The notes below the pieces were generated by a model. That model saw nothing but the letters and a program-made list of their open reading frames with translations. It had not been told where the DNA came from and searched no databases. Below are positions 24,957 through 32,599 of a DNA stretch of 64,000 nucleotides, piece by piece. Location: the IMG/VR virus record IMGVR_UViG_3300013108_000468, positions 1 through 64,000 of that record, one strand, 5' to 3'. Every line of letters begins with the position of its first letter. The first letter of the stretch is position 1. The translations under genes and the position numbers were made by a program. The DNA is from a virus.

Positions 24957-25002
24957 ACTCCTACCTATAGTTTTAGCAACTACTGGTAGGAGCGAGGAAG
25001 AC
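24957..25002 (-). repeat. copy 2 of the 45-base element
   Basis: Homologous to 23664-23707. Here its TAGGAG end forms the ribosome site of the gene starting at 24951, so it cannot simply be a promoter with a normal leader. Confidence 0.45.
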
Positions 25003-25014
25003 GCAAAAAAGTTG

Positions 25015-25299
25015 TTAGGAGATCTTTGCCCTCAAGTCTTTGACTTGGACCTCAGCGATAGCTAATCGTTCACGGAAGTTCTCTTGCTCAGCAATGGCTT
25101 CTTTCAGCATCTCCCTATGTAGGGAGTGCATCTCCTGCATGCTGTTCAGCTTCTCTTCTATACGCGTAGTATTGATACTGACTTCACCGGCTAATGCCTG
25201 AATCCGTGTGGATAAAAACCAGATAGCCGGTACTATCGTACCAACTACGGTAATAAATATTGTGATTATCTGCACCCAGTTGTCGGCATCAGCGGCCAT
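25015..25299 (-). CDS. small membrane protein with coiled coil
   Basis: A 94-residue protein. Residues 9-30 form one transmembrane helix (IITIFITVVGTIVPAIWFLS), followed by a 60-residue coiled coil. This N-in, coil-out design is common among phage inner-membrane spanins and some holin-associated proteins. It lies two genes upstream of the patatin, in the same direction. Ribosome site AGAGG. Lysis role is inferred. Confidence 0.6.
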   Translation of the reverse strand: MAADADNWVQIITIFITVVGTIVPAIWFLSTRIQALAGEVSINTTRIEEKLNSMQEMHSLHREMLKEAIAEQENFRERLAIAEVQVKDLRAKIS

Positions 25300-25374
25300 A
25301 CGTACCTCTTATAACATATCGCTAAAGGAGGCATAATAGCCTCGGGTCTGAATTGATTATATATAAACTCAGAC

Positions 25375-25812
25375 CTATGACGAAGTGTCCGAATTATCTT
25401 TTTCGGCGTCTTCAGCACCGTCAGGCACCGGAACTTCTTTGATTCCCCAGTAAACAAGCAGGTCTTCATATCCCTGAAGATCCTTCTGTGCTCGAACAAA
25501 ACCATCCCAAGTGGACACATCATTGTCTAAAATGATCTTCACAAGAGCAAAGCAATTTGTCTCCAGACGGTTAATTGCGTTACCAGCCATCTGGTAACCC
25601 TTTAAAAGCTCCGCAATATACCGCTCAGCCACTTGCAGTCTCTGCTCGGGATTCAGAGCGCCGCCCTCAACCTCGGTTGCGGGAGGTAGTCCAACGAACT
25701 CCGGAGGGAGCGGAGGTGCTGGCGCTGCGCCATTACCGCTTTGGTTTTGTTGTGCGCTTTGACTTTGCTGGGGGTTTTCTTGTGCGTTTTGCTGCGGGTT
25801 TGGATTTTCCAT
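25375..25812 (-). CDS. hypothetical protein with Gln/Pro-rich N-terminus
   Basis: A 145-residue protein. Residues 1-50 are low-complexity Asn/Gln/Pro, residues 55-120 helical. Its first 80 bases overlap the end of the upstream gene in another frame, and GGAG precedes the start. A hairpin (GGTCTGA/TCAGACC) follows its stop. Likely a minor virion or assembly protein by context; no family recognised. Confidence 0.6.
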   Translation of the reverse strand: MENPNPQQNAQENPQQSQSAQQNQSGNGAAPAPPLPPEFVGLPPATEVEGGALNPEQRLQVAERYIAELLKGYQMAGNAINRLETNCFALVKIILDNDVSTWDGFVRAQKDLQGYEDLLVYWGIKEVPVPDGAEDAEKDNSDTSS

Positions 25813-26071
25813 CTTTAGTCTCCATGGCGTTCAACGCCTTTAGTGCTTCCTCTTCAGAAACCTTTAACTTATTAACCTCGTTGAGGACAAACTCTATGGC
25901 CTCATAAGTAACTCTTGGGGTTATACAACTAGTGTCAGTAACTTCTAATGGTTCCGGGTCCTCACCCGTATCATTAGGCAGAAACTCCTCTAAGCAAGCC
26001 CCTAACTCTCGATATACCTCAATTCTGTGTTGTAAAACCGTAATTTTGGCCAGTACTTCCTCAATCTTCAT
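25733..26071 (-). CDS. hypothetical protein with basic tail
   Basis: A 112-residue protein with an N-terminal helical domain and a C-terminal Lys/Arg/Pro tail of about 25 residues that is read through the overlap with the next gene. TTGGAGG precedes the start. Function unknown. Confidence 0.6.
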   Translation of the reverse strand: MKIEEVLAKITVLQHRIEVYRELGACLEEFLPNDTGEDPEPLEVTDTSCITPRVTYEAIEFVLNEVNKLKVSEEEALKALNAMETKDGKSKPAAKRTRKPPAKSKRTTKPKR

Positions 26072-26072
26072 G

Positions 26073-26714
26073 CTATGCCTCCAAGAGAGCCTTAAAGCGC
26101 AGGGCTAAATCACCACCGCTTGCAGTATCACCGATAATACTCTTCAGTGAGTAGAAGACACAGTCCCTGTCTCTCCCTAGCTCTAGCGTTTTCTTGTACT
26201 TGTCAAAATTAAACCCCGCTTCGCCTATCATTGAACGCGCTTTCTGAAAGACATGGTCTTCTTTTGTGCGAACAAGATACACATCGGCAGAGCCCTGTAA
26301 CACCGTAAAGAACTCGGCCATCCTAGTAGCGATTCGGGCCGTTGGCATATTGAACCCATACGTATCGGGCAACTCCTCTCGGATAGCGACATTGCCACAG
26401 ATCGGGCAAAGGACGGGGGAAACGAACCAATTATCATACGCTCGTTGGTACTGAGCAGGCCACTTGCTGGGGTCGTCAATGTTGTCCTCGCCTATTGCTT
26501 CCAAGGCGCTCTCGGGAAGAGTGAACGTATCACTGAAGGTCCCTTTGCAGCCCCCTTCCGAGCAAAACTTTAGGAGTTCATCAGCATTTCCAAACCAAGC
26601 GCTCTTCTTCCAAATATGAAAAGAGCCAAGTAGGTTCATAGACTTTGGTCTATGGTGAACACTTACTTGTAAAACATAGTCTGCAAGAACTGATTTAGGA
26701 TCAACAATAGGCAT
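26073..26714 (-). CDS. hypothetical zinc-binding-like virion or assembly protein
   Basis: A 213-residue protein. Cys residues occur as CSEGGC near residue 50 and CPICG near residue 103, enough for one Zn site. The rest is mixed alpha/beta. Its genes neighbours lie within a tail-assembly type cluster, spacing 1-12 bases. In late T4-like phages small Zn proteins sit in baseplates, but no direct similarity is visible. Confidence 0.6.
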   Translation of the reverse strand: MPIVDPKSVLADYVLQVSVHHRPKSMNLLGSFHIWKKSAWFGNADELLKFCSEGGCKGTFSDTFTLPESALEAIGEDNIDDPSKWPAQYQRAYDNWFVSPVLCPICGNVAIREELPDTYGFNMPTARIATRMAEFFTVLQGSADVYLVRTKEDHVFQKARSMIGEAGFNFDKYKKTLELGRDRDCVFYSLKSIIGDTASGGDLALRFKALLEA

Positions 26715-26726
26715 CGTATTACACCG

Positions 26727-27200
26727 TTATCTAGTGGGGCGGACCCGCTGCTGCATTTCGTCCTCATACCCAGAGCCCTCTACAAAAGGAAGGGGCACTT
26801 CGATCATCCCAGGCTCATCGCCGGGAGCCAGTTCTGCGCTAGGTCGAAGGTTCGTGTGAATAGAGAGGAGGAGCTTGCGAATTTCTTGGATAGACCGGTC
26901 AATTTCTTCCGACTCAAAAATCAAGACCCAGCCAAAAACAAGCTTCCCTTTACTCATAAAGTATTTCTTACCAACAAAGGAGTACCAACTCCCCTCGTTC
27001 TCAAGAAAGTCTGCCAGAACCTTTAGCCAGTAATCGTCATCGTGAACACGACAAAGAAAACGGACATCCCCGTTTCTGCTGGATGCGGTAACAACCTCAA
27101 TGCACCCACCTAAGGCGGATAAGGTCTCCTTCATTTCGAGTTGAAGCTTCTCTAGCGAAACTGCTGGTTTACTTTTCTGTGCTTGTTTTTTTCTAGCCAT
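26727..27200 (-). CDS. hypothetical protein
   Basis: A 157-residue protein with a Lys/Ala-rich N-terminal tail, then an alpha/beta domain. AGGAG before the start. Conserved gene order with its neighbours suggests a virion assembly operon. Family unknown. Confidence 0.6.
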   Translation of the reverse strand: MARKKQAQKSKPAVSLEKLQLEMKETLSALGGCIEVVTASSRNGDVRFLCRVHDDDYWLKVLADFLENEGSWYSFVGKKYFMSKGKLVFGWVLIFESEEIDRSIQEIRKLLLSIHTNLRPSAELAPGDEPGMIEVPLPFVEGSGYEDEMQQRVRPTR

Positions 27201-27210
27201 GTCATATCTC

Positions 27211-27771
27211 CTATGTGACGATTTTTAGGCCAAAGCTGACCTCTGTCATTGTTGCGTTTTTTGCCCCAGCCCCAAGAAGGACAACTACGTCTTCGGCTAG
27301 AGATTCAACTTCAATAAGATTGAGCCCAATAAAATTATAGGCCTTCTGGTCGTCCAAAGTGTCTACCTGATTCAGGGGGAGCACAGACGGGATGCCCACC
27401 CAGTCTCGGAAGAAAGGCACGGAGCCCACAAACAAATGACTCGAAAATAGTTGTCTATGTGACAAAGCCATAAGTGCTTCCAAGAGAGTTTCTTTGGGTG
27501 ATTTGGATGTGGAAAACTCTTCGAGGTCAATCCGGGCCAAAACAACATCTGCGGAGTCCTCGGGCTCACCGATACGCAAGGAATCCGAAATGGCCTTGTA
27601 CCAGGAGATCTCTATAGGTCTCCCAGTCCTTAGGATAATTGATTGGACATAGGGCTTGGATAGGACCCGCTTCATTACAGAGAGTATCCCCTCAACAGTA
27701 GGCGGTGTGTCTATCTCCTCCACTGAGAGCATCAACGATGCTGACCTGTCCTCTGCTGAGCCGTCCTTCAT
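27211..27771 (-). CDS. hypothetical protein
   Basis: A 186-residue protein beginning at an ATGA overlap with the upstream gene. Acidic, alpha/beta, with a Gly-rich hydrophobic stretch near the C-terminus (VVVLLGAGAKNATM). Family not recognised. Confidence 0.6.
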   Translation of the reverse strand: MKDGSAEDRSASLMLSVEEIDTPPTVEGILSVMKRVLSKPYVQSIILRTGRPIEISWYKAISDSLRIGEPEDSADVVLARIDLEEFSTSKSPKETLLEALMALSHRQLFSSHLFVGSVPFFRDWVGIPSVLPLNQVDTLDDQKAYNFIGLNLIEVESLAEDVVVLLGAGAKNATMTEVSFGLKIVT

Positions 27772-28373
27772 ATCTGCTCCACCTTTACGGTCTTGCTAGA
27801 CTTCCGTCTGAGGTACTCTAAGTATTGAATAATAATATCCGTCATGGTTGTGTCATGCTTTGCGGCATGGAGTTTTAACCATTTATGTAAATCGGACGAT
27901 ATACGAATTTGCATCATCTTTTTTTCAGACAGCATAGCTTCTGCTACCTCCTCTACGACACTCAACAAACAGATCTCCTGTTCTAAAGTGCCCTTGTAGG
28001 TGATCCCATCGAGGAATACCTGACAAAGCCACAACCTGCTTCTTGGGTTTGGTGAATAATCTTTTATGGAGTCCAGTATCTCTCTGGACGGAAATGCTGG
28101 CGGGAATTTCCCGTGCCCGAACCGAAGACCCTCGCGGACAATGTTCGCTGCCTTCATTAGCTCTTTTGAACGCTTCGAGTCCTGGTGAGCTATGTCCCCC
28201 TCCCCTCTCCGAGTCGTTAACCGGACTCGCGGGGGAAGCGTGGACCTGCATTGCTTGCAAGCCTTTGTTTGGGGGGATTTTTTTCGTCTTGGTTGACCAC
28301 ATGATGCGCATACCCAGTATTTATTAAAATTGCGGTGTCTCGTCAGCTTCTTGTGGTGGATTGCCCGAGCCAT
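27768..28373 (-). CDS. zinc-ribbon plus ribbon-helix-helix-like protein
   Basis: A 201-residue protein. I prefer the ATG at 28373 (MARAIHHKK) over an upstream in-frame start. Residues 20-45 hold two CxxC knuckles (CASCG and CKQC), a zinc ribbon. The C-terminal 45 residues (MMQIRISSDLHKWLKLHA then an Ile/Tyr-rich helix) follow the ribbon-helix-helix plan of Arc/CopG DNA-binding proteins. Could be a regulator of late genes encoded within the operon, or a structural protein that borrowed these folds. Confidence 0.6.
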   Translation of the reverse strand: MARAIHHKKLTRHRNFNKYWVCASCGQPRRKKSPQTKACKQCRSTLPPRVRLTTRRGEGDIAHQDSKRSKELMKAANIVREGLRFGHGKFPPAFPSREILDSIKDYSPNPRSRLWLCQVFLDGITYKGTLEQEICLLSVVEEVAEAMLSEKKMMQIRISSDLHKWLKLHAAKHDTTMTDIIIQYLEYLRRKSSKTVKVEQI

Positions 28374-28686
28374 CCGCACCTCCCATGCCAACACCAATCT
28401 TCCTGGCAAATGCTTCCGCACTTTGTTGGTCCACAAGGCCCGCCAACGCTGAAATGTTAGACGGCTGCGCCTCCTCTGGGGCGGGACCAGCCGACTCGTC
28501 TTCCGGGATCATGGGTTCTAAGTGGGCCATCACATGGCCAGCTTGCTCATCAGAAACCGGCAAAGAAAAATCAACTCCGGTAGCTAAATTGAGCAGTATA
28601 AGTTCTGTTGTGGATGTTTCTCCGTCAAACAGAACCGTGGAGCTAACCCCAATAATAAGTATTCCGCTGTTTATCTCATTGGTCAT
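28324..28686 (-). CDS. hypothetical acidic protein
   Basis: A 120-residue protein. N-terminal beta-rich half, C-terminal half Pro/Glu/Ala-rich and Gly-rich (GVGMGGADGSG). Overlaps the next gene by 50 bases and the previous by 11. Family unknown. Confidence 0.55.
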   Translation of the reverse strand: MTNEINSGILIIGVSSTVLFDGETSTTELILLNLATGVDFSLPVSDEQAGHVMAHLEPMIPEDESAGPAPEEAQPSNISALAGLVDQQSAEAFARKIGVGMGGADGSGNPPQEADETPQF

Positions 28687-29026
28687 CTTCTTTTACCTCA
28701 TACTTTTCTTTGTCAGACAGATTCTTAATAACAAAGGGCCCCTGCACAAACGCCCTCTCCAAAATCTCTGCTGTACGATCTCGATGGCTTCTTCCGGTTG
28801 CCTCGATATACGGATATGCTGCCCGTTTATACGCATCAAACATTTCCTGTTGTTCTTTTGAGCCCTGCGTATGCAGTTGCGCCAACGAAAGGTAAAAACC
28901 TTGCTCCTGCCGGTATCGTTGGACCAATATGCAAAGAGCCTCCTGCAAGCTGCCAGGACGGGGTGGAGCAACCACTTTGTCGTAAAACAAATTGGCACGT
29001 GCCCAGCCTATAGGAGACTCTACCCA
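28676..29026 (-). CDS. -1 frameshift extension of the tail assembly chaperone
   Basis: This frame has no convincing start (only a TTG at 28990 without ribosome site) but is open upstream to the end of the preceding gene. There the sequence is CTA AAA AAT GGG TAG, and a -1 slip on A-AAA-AAT would read on as WVESPIGWARANLFYD and continue for 116 residues. This matches the lambda G/GT arrangement in which a small fraction of ribosomes makes an extended tail assembly chaperone. The extension is helical and soluble (RYRQEQGFYLSLAQLH). Confidence 0.65.
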   Translation of the reverse strand, partial: WVESPIGWARANLFYDKVVAPPRPGSLQEALCILVQRYRQEQGFYLSLAQLHTQGSKEQQEMFDAYKRAAYPYIEATGRSHRDRTAEILERAFVQGPFVIKNLSDKEKYEVKEDDQ

Positions 29027-29745
29027 TTTTTTAGTTTCTCAAAATCATCGGTATACAAACGATCAACGCGATCATTGAACCAATGAAGGTGGATAAGGAG
29101 AAGCTCAACAAGCTTCTCCCCCATATTCATGACCTTCTTGAAGCGATCATTAAAAGCATCGCTGTCAATCTCTCCCTCCTTCACCTCGTATGGGGGGAAG
29201 GCATTACCGTTAATAGAATCGACGGACAACACAAGACGCGCATAGCCCATCCAGCTTCGCAGCCCCCAGTCAGTCGCCGCCTCACCTTCTGCGCGACGCT
29301 CAATCCAAAAGTTCTCCGAAGCGAGAAGGGACCGATATCTGACAACAAGCTTGTCCTCTAATATGGGTACATGCTGTGATACACGCCCCGTTAGGACGAG
29401 ATCAGAGAAATCCATCCCAGTACAGTGCTCCTCAATAGCCGCCCTAATTTCGGGGTTGTCTGTTGGGGTGCCTCTATAATAGATGGACTCGGCTTGATAC
29501 TTGGCGGCTTCCTCTTTTACCGCTTCTGGTAATTCCTCAAGCTCTACGCGGTGCTGCTCCGCAGCAATCTCCTCGTCCTCCTTGCGCATGGCTTCCACGT
29601 CCTTGGCGTACGCGTGCATCTGCTGCATTGTTTCCGGACGAATCCTTGGGGCCTCTGGCTCCTCTACGGGAGGGGGTGGCTCGGGTTCTTCTCCCGAGAT
29701 CTTCTTCTTTATTTTACTTAAATCCGGCTTCTTACTTGATGACAT
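29020..29745 (-). CDS. putative tail assembly chaperone (0-frame product)
   Basis: A 241-residue protein with a charged, Pro-rich N-terminal 45 residues and a helical core (DFSDLVLTGRVSQHVPILED ... ASENFWIERR) ending FEKLKNG. Its stop lies next to a slippery A-AAA-AAT, and the -1 frame is open into the following gene. Chaperones of this kind coat the tape-measure protein during tail assembly in the cytoplasm and are not in the virion. Assigned from the frameshift architecture rather than from sequence identity. Confidence 0.6.
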   Translation of the reverse strand: MSSSKKPDLSKIKKKISGEEPEPPPPVEEPEAPRIRPETMQQMHAYAKDVEAMRKEDEEIAAEQHRVELEELPEAVKEEAAKYQAESIYYRGTPTDNPEIRAAIEEHCTGMDFSDLVLTGRVSQHVPILEDKLVVRYRSLLASENFWIERRAEGEAATDWGLRSWMGYARLVLSVDSINGNAFPPYEVKEGEIDSDAFNDRFKKVMNMGEKLVELLLIHLHWFNDRVDRLYTDDFEKLKNG

Positions 29746-30594
29746 TTAGCGTGCCTCCTCCATAACTCGGTCAAAGGGAAATCCAGCCACATCCCACTTT
29801 CTTTTGGTGATATGGAAGTGTGCTAGGTGCCCCTCAAAATTTTCAGGCTCATCAATAACAGTGTTTGAGTTTGGGTGCACCAATGGAATACCGAATTCGT
29901 TATATATGAAATTACTTAAAGCTATACAAGTCTGAATTTGAGATTCGTACAATCCTAGGAAGGTAGGAGTGCTGTCATGCACCTTAGCTGTCCATACAGG
30001 GCGTGGTCCCCAACGTTTTTCGTAATACTTCTGGTACTTCATATAAACCGCGTCGGAAATCTCGAAACCAAGGGACACCTTGTTCACCTTACGATGCCCA
30101 GCGTGCCACCCTACATGGTCATGGAAATCAAGATGTTGGAGGAGTGTCCCGTCATTATCAATACTACCATGACAAGATATACCGCGCTTTTTGAGAATCT
30201 TATAACAAGACTCTGCGCTAAGGGCTGCGTCCCAATGCCACACAACAGAGGTTGGTGCCTTTCTTCGGGTAGAGTGGCCCCCGCCAATTAGCGAGTATGC
30301 TGAGTCGGGTGTGCACGGGATACTCTTAAATGGGACAGGCTTAAGAATACCCCCGACAGTGATAAACCCTTCAGCGTCCGGATAGCGCTCATGTGCAATA
30401 AACTCTGCCTGGGTTTGGAGTCTTCTCCACGTATTCGGGCCACACTTGCCATCAACAACTAACTCCTGCTCTTTCTGAAAATCTCTAACCGCGTCCGAGA
30501 TCTCTGTAAGAGTTGCAGTGTCTTCTAGCCCAAGGTGTTCCCTGGTCCACCCCAGTTTAGACATGCTCCTAGCGTTATATTCATCGGCTGTCAT
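29746..30594 (-). CDS. endolysin: N-acetylmuramoyl-L-alanine amidase with PG-binding domain
   Basis: A 282-residue peptidoglycan hydrolase. Residues about 20-65 (ISDAVRDFQKEQELVVDG then CGPNTWRRL) are a PG_binding_1 domain. Residues about 110-280 form an Amidase_2 domain: VVWHWDA, HVGWHAGH, GFEIS, and a late HFHITKRKWDVAGF that supplies the last zinc ligand and catalytic Lys. It cleaves the amide bond between MurNAc and L-Ala. No signal peptide, so export would need a holin or membrane damage. ATGA overlap with the upstream gene. Confidence 0.92.
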   Translation of the reverse strand: MTADEYNARSMSKLGWTREHLGLEDTATLTEISDAVRDFQKEQELVVDGKCGPNTWRRLQTQAEFIAHERYPDAEGFITVGGILKPVPFKSIPCTPDSAYSLIGGGHSTRRKAPTSVVWHWDAALSAESCYKILKKRGISCHGSIDNDGTLLQHLDFHDHVGWHAGHRKVNKVSLGFEISDAVYMKYQKYYEKRWGPRPVWTAKVHDSTPTFLGLYESQIQTCIALSNFIYNEFGIPLVHPNSNTVIDEPENFEGHLAHFHITKRKWDVAGFPFDRVMEEAR

Positions 30595-30851
30595 TTATCT
30601 CTCCTACGGACTTCATCCACAAAGCGTCCATGCTGTGTTCTTCTACAGCCATCACAACCAAAGGATGGCCAACGATGTTTAGACGCGTATGATAAACAGG
30701 CGTCATAATTACCGCAATCCATATGTCTCGGTATCACGTTATCGTCAACCGATAGTCGAAAAGGCCCCATCTTATTCCGGGCTTCCGTCTCCTTGGAAGT
30801 CGCCCTCCCCACGAAATCCCACAGATTCCACTGCTCACCGGCCCGTACCAT
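30591..30851 (-). CDS. small Cys-rich protein
   Basis: An 86-residue protein. The ATG at 30851 shares a base with the stop of the HD gene (TAATG). The core reads MDCGNYDACLSYASKHRW then GCDGC, a four-Cys pattern (CxxYxxCLxxA...W..FxCxxC) seen in several small phage proteins and probably a metal knuckle. Function unknown. Confidence 0.7.
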   Translation of the reverse strand: MVRAGEQWNLWDFVGRATSKETEARNKMGPFRLSVDDNVIPRHMDCGNYDACLSYASKHRWPSFGCDGCRRTQHGRFVDEVRRRDK

Positions 30852-31378
30852 TATCCCCTCCCCATCAATAAGTTGTACCGCGCCAGAAACTCTTTCTCTG
30901 CGGTTTTGGGCAAAAGGGGACAAAACGGATAGTCAGGCTCCTGCACAAACGGGGAAAGAAACTTAAATTCCTGCTCCAAGGCAGTTCGATCCGCATCATG
31001 GATGGCCTCAGGAAACGGGTAGATAAGGGAAAATCTAGAGGCAATACAACTCTCTACAGACTTCTCAAAATCTTTATAAGTGGGTAATAATTTCTTAAGA
31101 GGACTGACTACGTCCCCCAGGTATGCCTCAGCGGCGTCATGAAGAAGCCCAGCCAAAGCTAGCTGCGCGTCATTTGTTTCTTGTTCAACTATATTAGAAA
31201 CCATAACGCTATGCTCGGCCACCGAGTAGTGCTCGTCAATGTGCCCGTTAAACCTACACTGTAAAGACAGTGCATGGGCGATATCTTCAATAAAAACTTC
31301 TTCTGGTTTTGGGTCTGTGAGGTAGAACCGTCTCCCGGTCCAGGTGTGTACAAAAGGCCCGCGTTCTTTTTCAAGCAT
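30851..31378 (-). CDS. HD-domain phosphohydrolase (YfbR-like)
   Basis: A 175-residue metal-dependent phosphohydrolase. Conserved blocks are YSVAEHSVMV (first His), LLHDAAEAYLGDVVSPLK (HD pair and downstream Asp) and a late DADRTALEQE. This order is that of YfbR-type 5'-deoxynucleotidases, which remove phosphate from dNMPs and could adjust pools alongside the class II ribonucleotide reductase encoded at 43.7 kb. First gene of the leftward operon that includes the endolysin. The start at 31378 follows a weak AGGT. Confidence 0.85.
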   Translation of the reverse strand: MLEKERGPFVHTWTGRRFYLTDPKPEEVFIEDIAHALSLQCRFNGHIDEHYSVAEHSVMVSNIVEQETNDAQLALAGLLHDAAEAYLGDVVSPLKKLLPTYKDFEKSVESCIASRFSLIYPFPEAIHDADRTALEQEFKFLSPFVQEPDYPFCPLLPKTAEKEFLARYNLLMGRG

Positions 31379-31457
31379 ATATTTACCTATTAACAAGCAC
31401 TTTACTGTGATGTGTATATAACATATCAAACATTACAGCAAACATTAACCATATTTC

Positions 31458-31465
31458 AGTATAAG
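31458..31465 (+). promoter_or_regulatory. AGTATAAG promoter-like element
   Basis: CAGTATAAG in the divergent gap, 40 bases before the start at 31502. Confidence 0.4.
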
Positions 31466-31501
31466 TAAAGTGATAACCCTATCTCTTAAAGGAGGATAAC
31501 T

Positions 31502-32233
31502 ATGGGTCTGGATTGGTGTGTGAGAGACAAAGTGAACGCCGGTATGGATGCTTCTGTGAAATTCGCGGAAGCTCATCTGAAAAAGGTAAACAGTGAGATC
31601 ACAGAGGAGTGGGCAAAATACGCTGATAAAGCATTGCAAGAAAACCCTGAGGTCTCAACGCATATTTTCCCCAACCCGGTGGATGATGCGTTTAGAAAAA
31701 CGGATATTTTCAAAGAACTAGATAAGAAACGAAGTCATTGGGAAAGTGTGCGAGAACCTAATGTGACAAGCCCTATGGAGACCCTTGGGGCTCCTAGAGT
31801 TGGTTATGACGATATTGCTACGGAGTACGCCAAAAAGCAGTACGGGGAGTCAGAGAAGCTTAGGGAGCTATTCCCAACAATAGAGCAGTTCTTGGAGGAC
31901 AGAAAAGGATTCTATGTGCCTCAATTGGTGTCCTCTGATGGGATTGCCACCGTGACCGGGATTTTTACCGGCGCAGAAAGTTTCCGGGGCAAGGAGATTG
32001 CCAACATGGCTTGTCTCCATGAGATGGGTTTTGATGAAGATTGTTATGCGGATAGGAATGCAGATGAATTGTATGAACTAGGGGTTTCGCTAGATAAAGC
32101 AGCGGACCACTACGAAGCAAATTGTGAGCAGGTAACTGCGGAAATTAAAGAGGAGCTTAAAATCATAAGGGATGCGGCCAACTGGTGTCGCTTCTGGGGT
32201 GAGCGTGGGCACGGGATGTACACGTGGTATTGA
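31502..32233 (+). CDS. conserved phage protein (MGLDWC family)
   Basis: A 243-residue protein with AAAGGAGG upstream. It opens MGLDWCVRDK and closes with NWCRFWGERGHGMYTWY. This Cys/Trp/Gly/His-rich ending and the MGLDW start recur in large phages and algal viruses as far as I recall, with unknown function. The middle (TGAESFRGKEIA) is also conserved-looking. First gene of the rightward accessory run. Confidence 0.75.
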   Translation: MGLDWCVRDKVNAGMDASVKFAEAHLKKVNSEITEEWAKYADKALQENPEVSTHIFPNPVDDAFRKTDIFKELDKKRSHWESVREPNVTSPMETLGAPRVGYDDIATEYAKKQYGESEKLRELFPTIEQFLEDRKGFYVPQLVSSDGIATVTGIFTGAESFRGKEIANMACLHEMGFDEDCYADRNADELYELGVSLDKAADHYEANCEQVTAEIKEELKIIRDAANWCRFWGERGHGMYTWY

Positions 32234-32245
32234 TAAGAGGATAGT

Positions 32246-32590
32246 ATGGAAACAATTATTAACGGTTATTACCCGCTAATAGCGGATTTAGGTGAGCCCA
32301 AATTTTGTTTGGGACAAGTGGTTGCAACGAGCAACTTTATAAGTCGAATAAAAGAAATCGAAGATATTAACGCAGATGAGGTTATTCAATTGGCACTCAT
32401 TCGACACCAAAGCGGTGACTGGGGAGATTGCTGCCCGGAAGACTCTAAAACAAATGACCACGCTCTAGAAAACGGCAATAGGTTGCTTTCTGTGTACAAC
32501 TGGGAAAGTGGGGAAGAGCCTCTAAAATTCTGGGTAATCACTGAATGGGACCGCAGTGCAACCACGATTCTTCTGCCAGAAGATTACTAG
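32246..32590 (+). CDS. conserved plasmid/phage protein (TEADRS...LLPxDY type)
   Basis: A 114-residue protein with F-C-LGQVVAT near residue 20, HQSGDWGDCC mid-protein and ITEWDRSATTILLP at the C-terminus. This is a widespread small plasmid and phage family, often mislabelled as a restriction-system subunit. Actual function unknown. Close spacing with flanking genes. Confidence 0.75.
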   Translation: METIINGYYPLIADLGEPKFCLGQVVATSNFISRIKEIEDINADEVIQLALIRHQSGDWGDCCPEDSKTNDHALENGNRLLSVYNWESGEEPLKFWVITEWDRSATTILLPEDY

Positions 32591-32599
32591 GGGGGCGCA

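Noticed and set aside
25308-25315. GTTATAAG on the minus strand before 25299
   Set aside because: Only about ten bases from the start codon and overlapping the ribosome site region; kept out of the promoter set.
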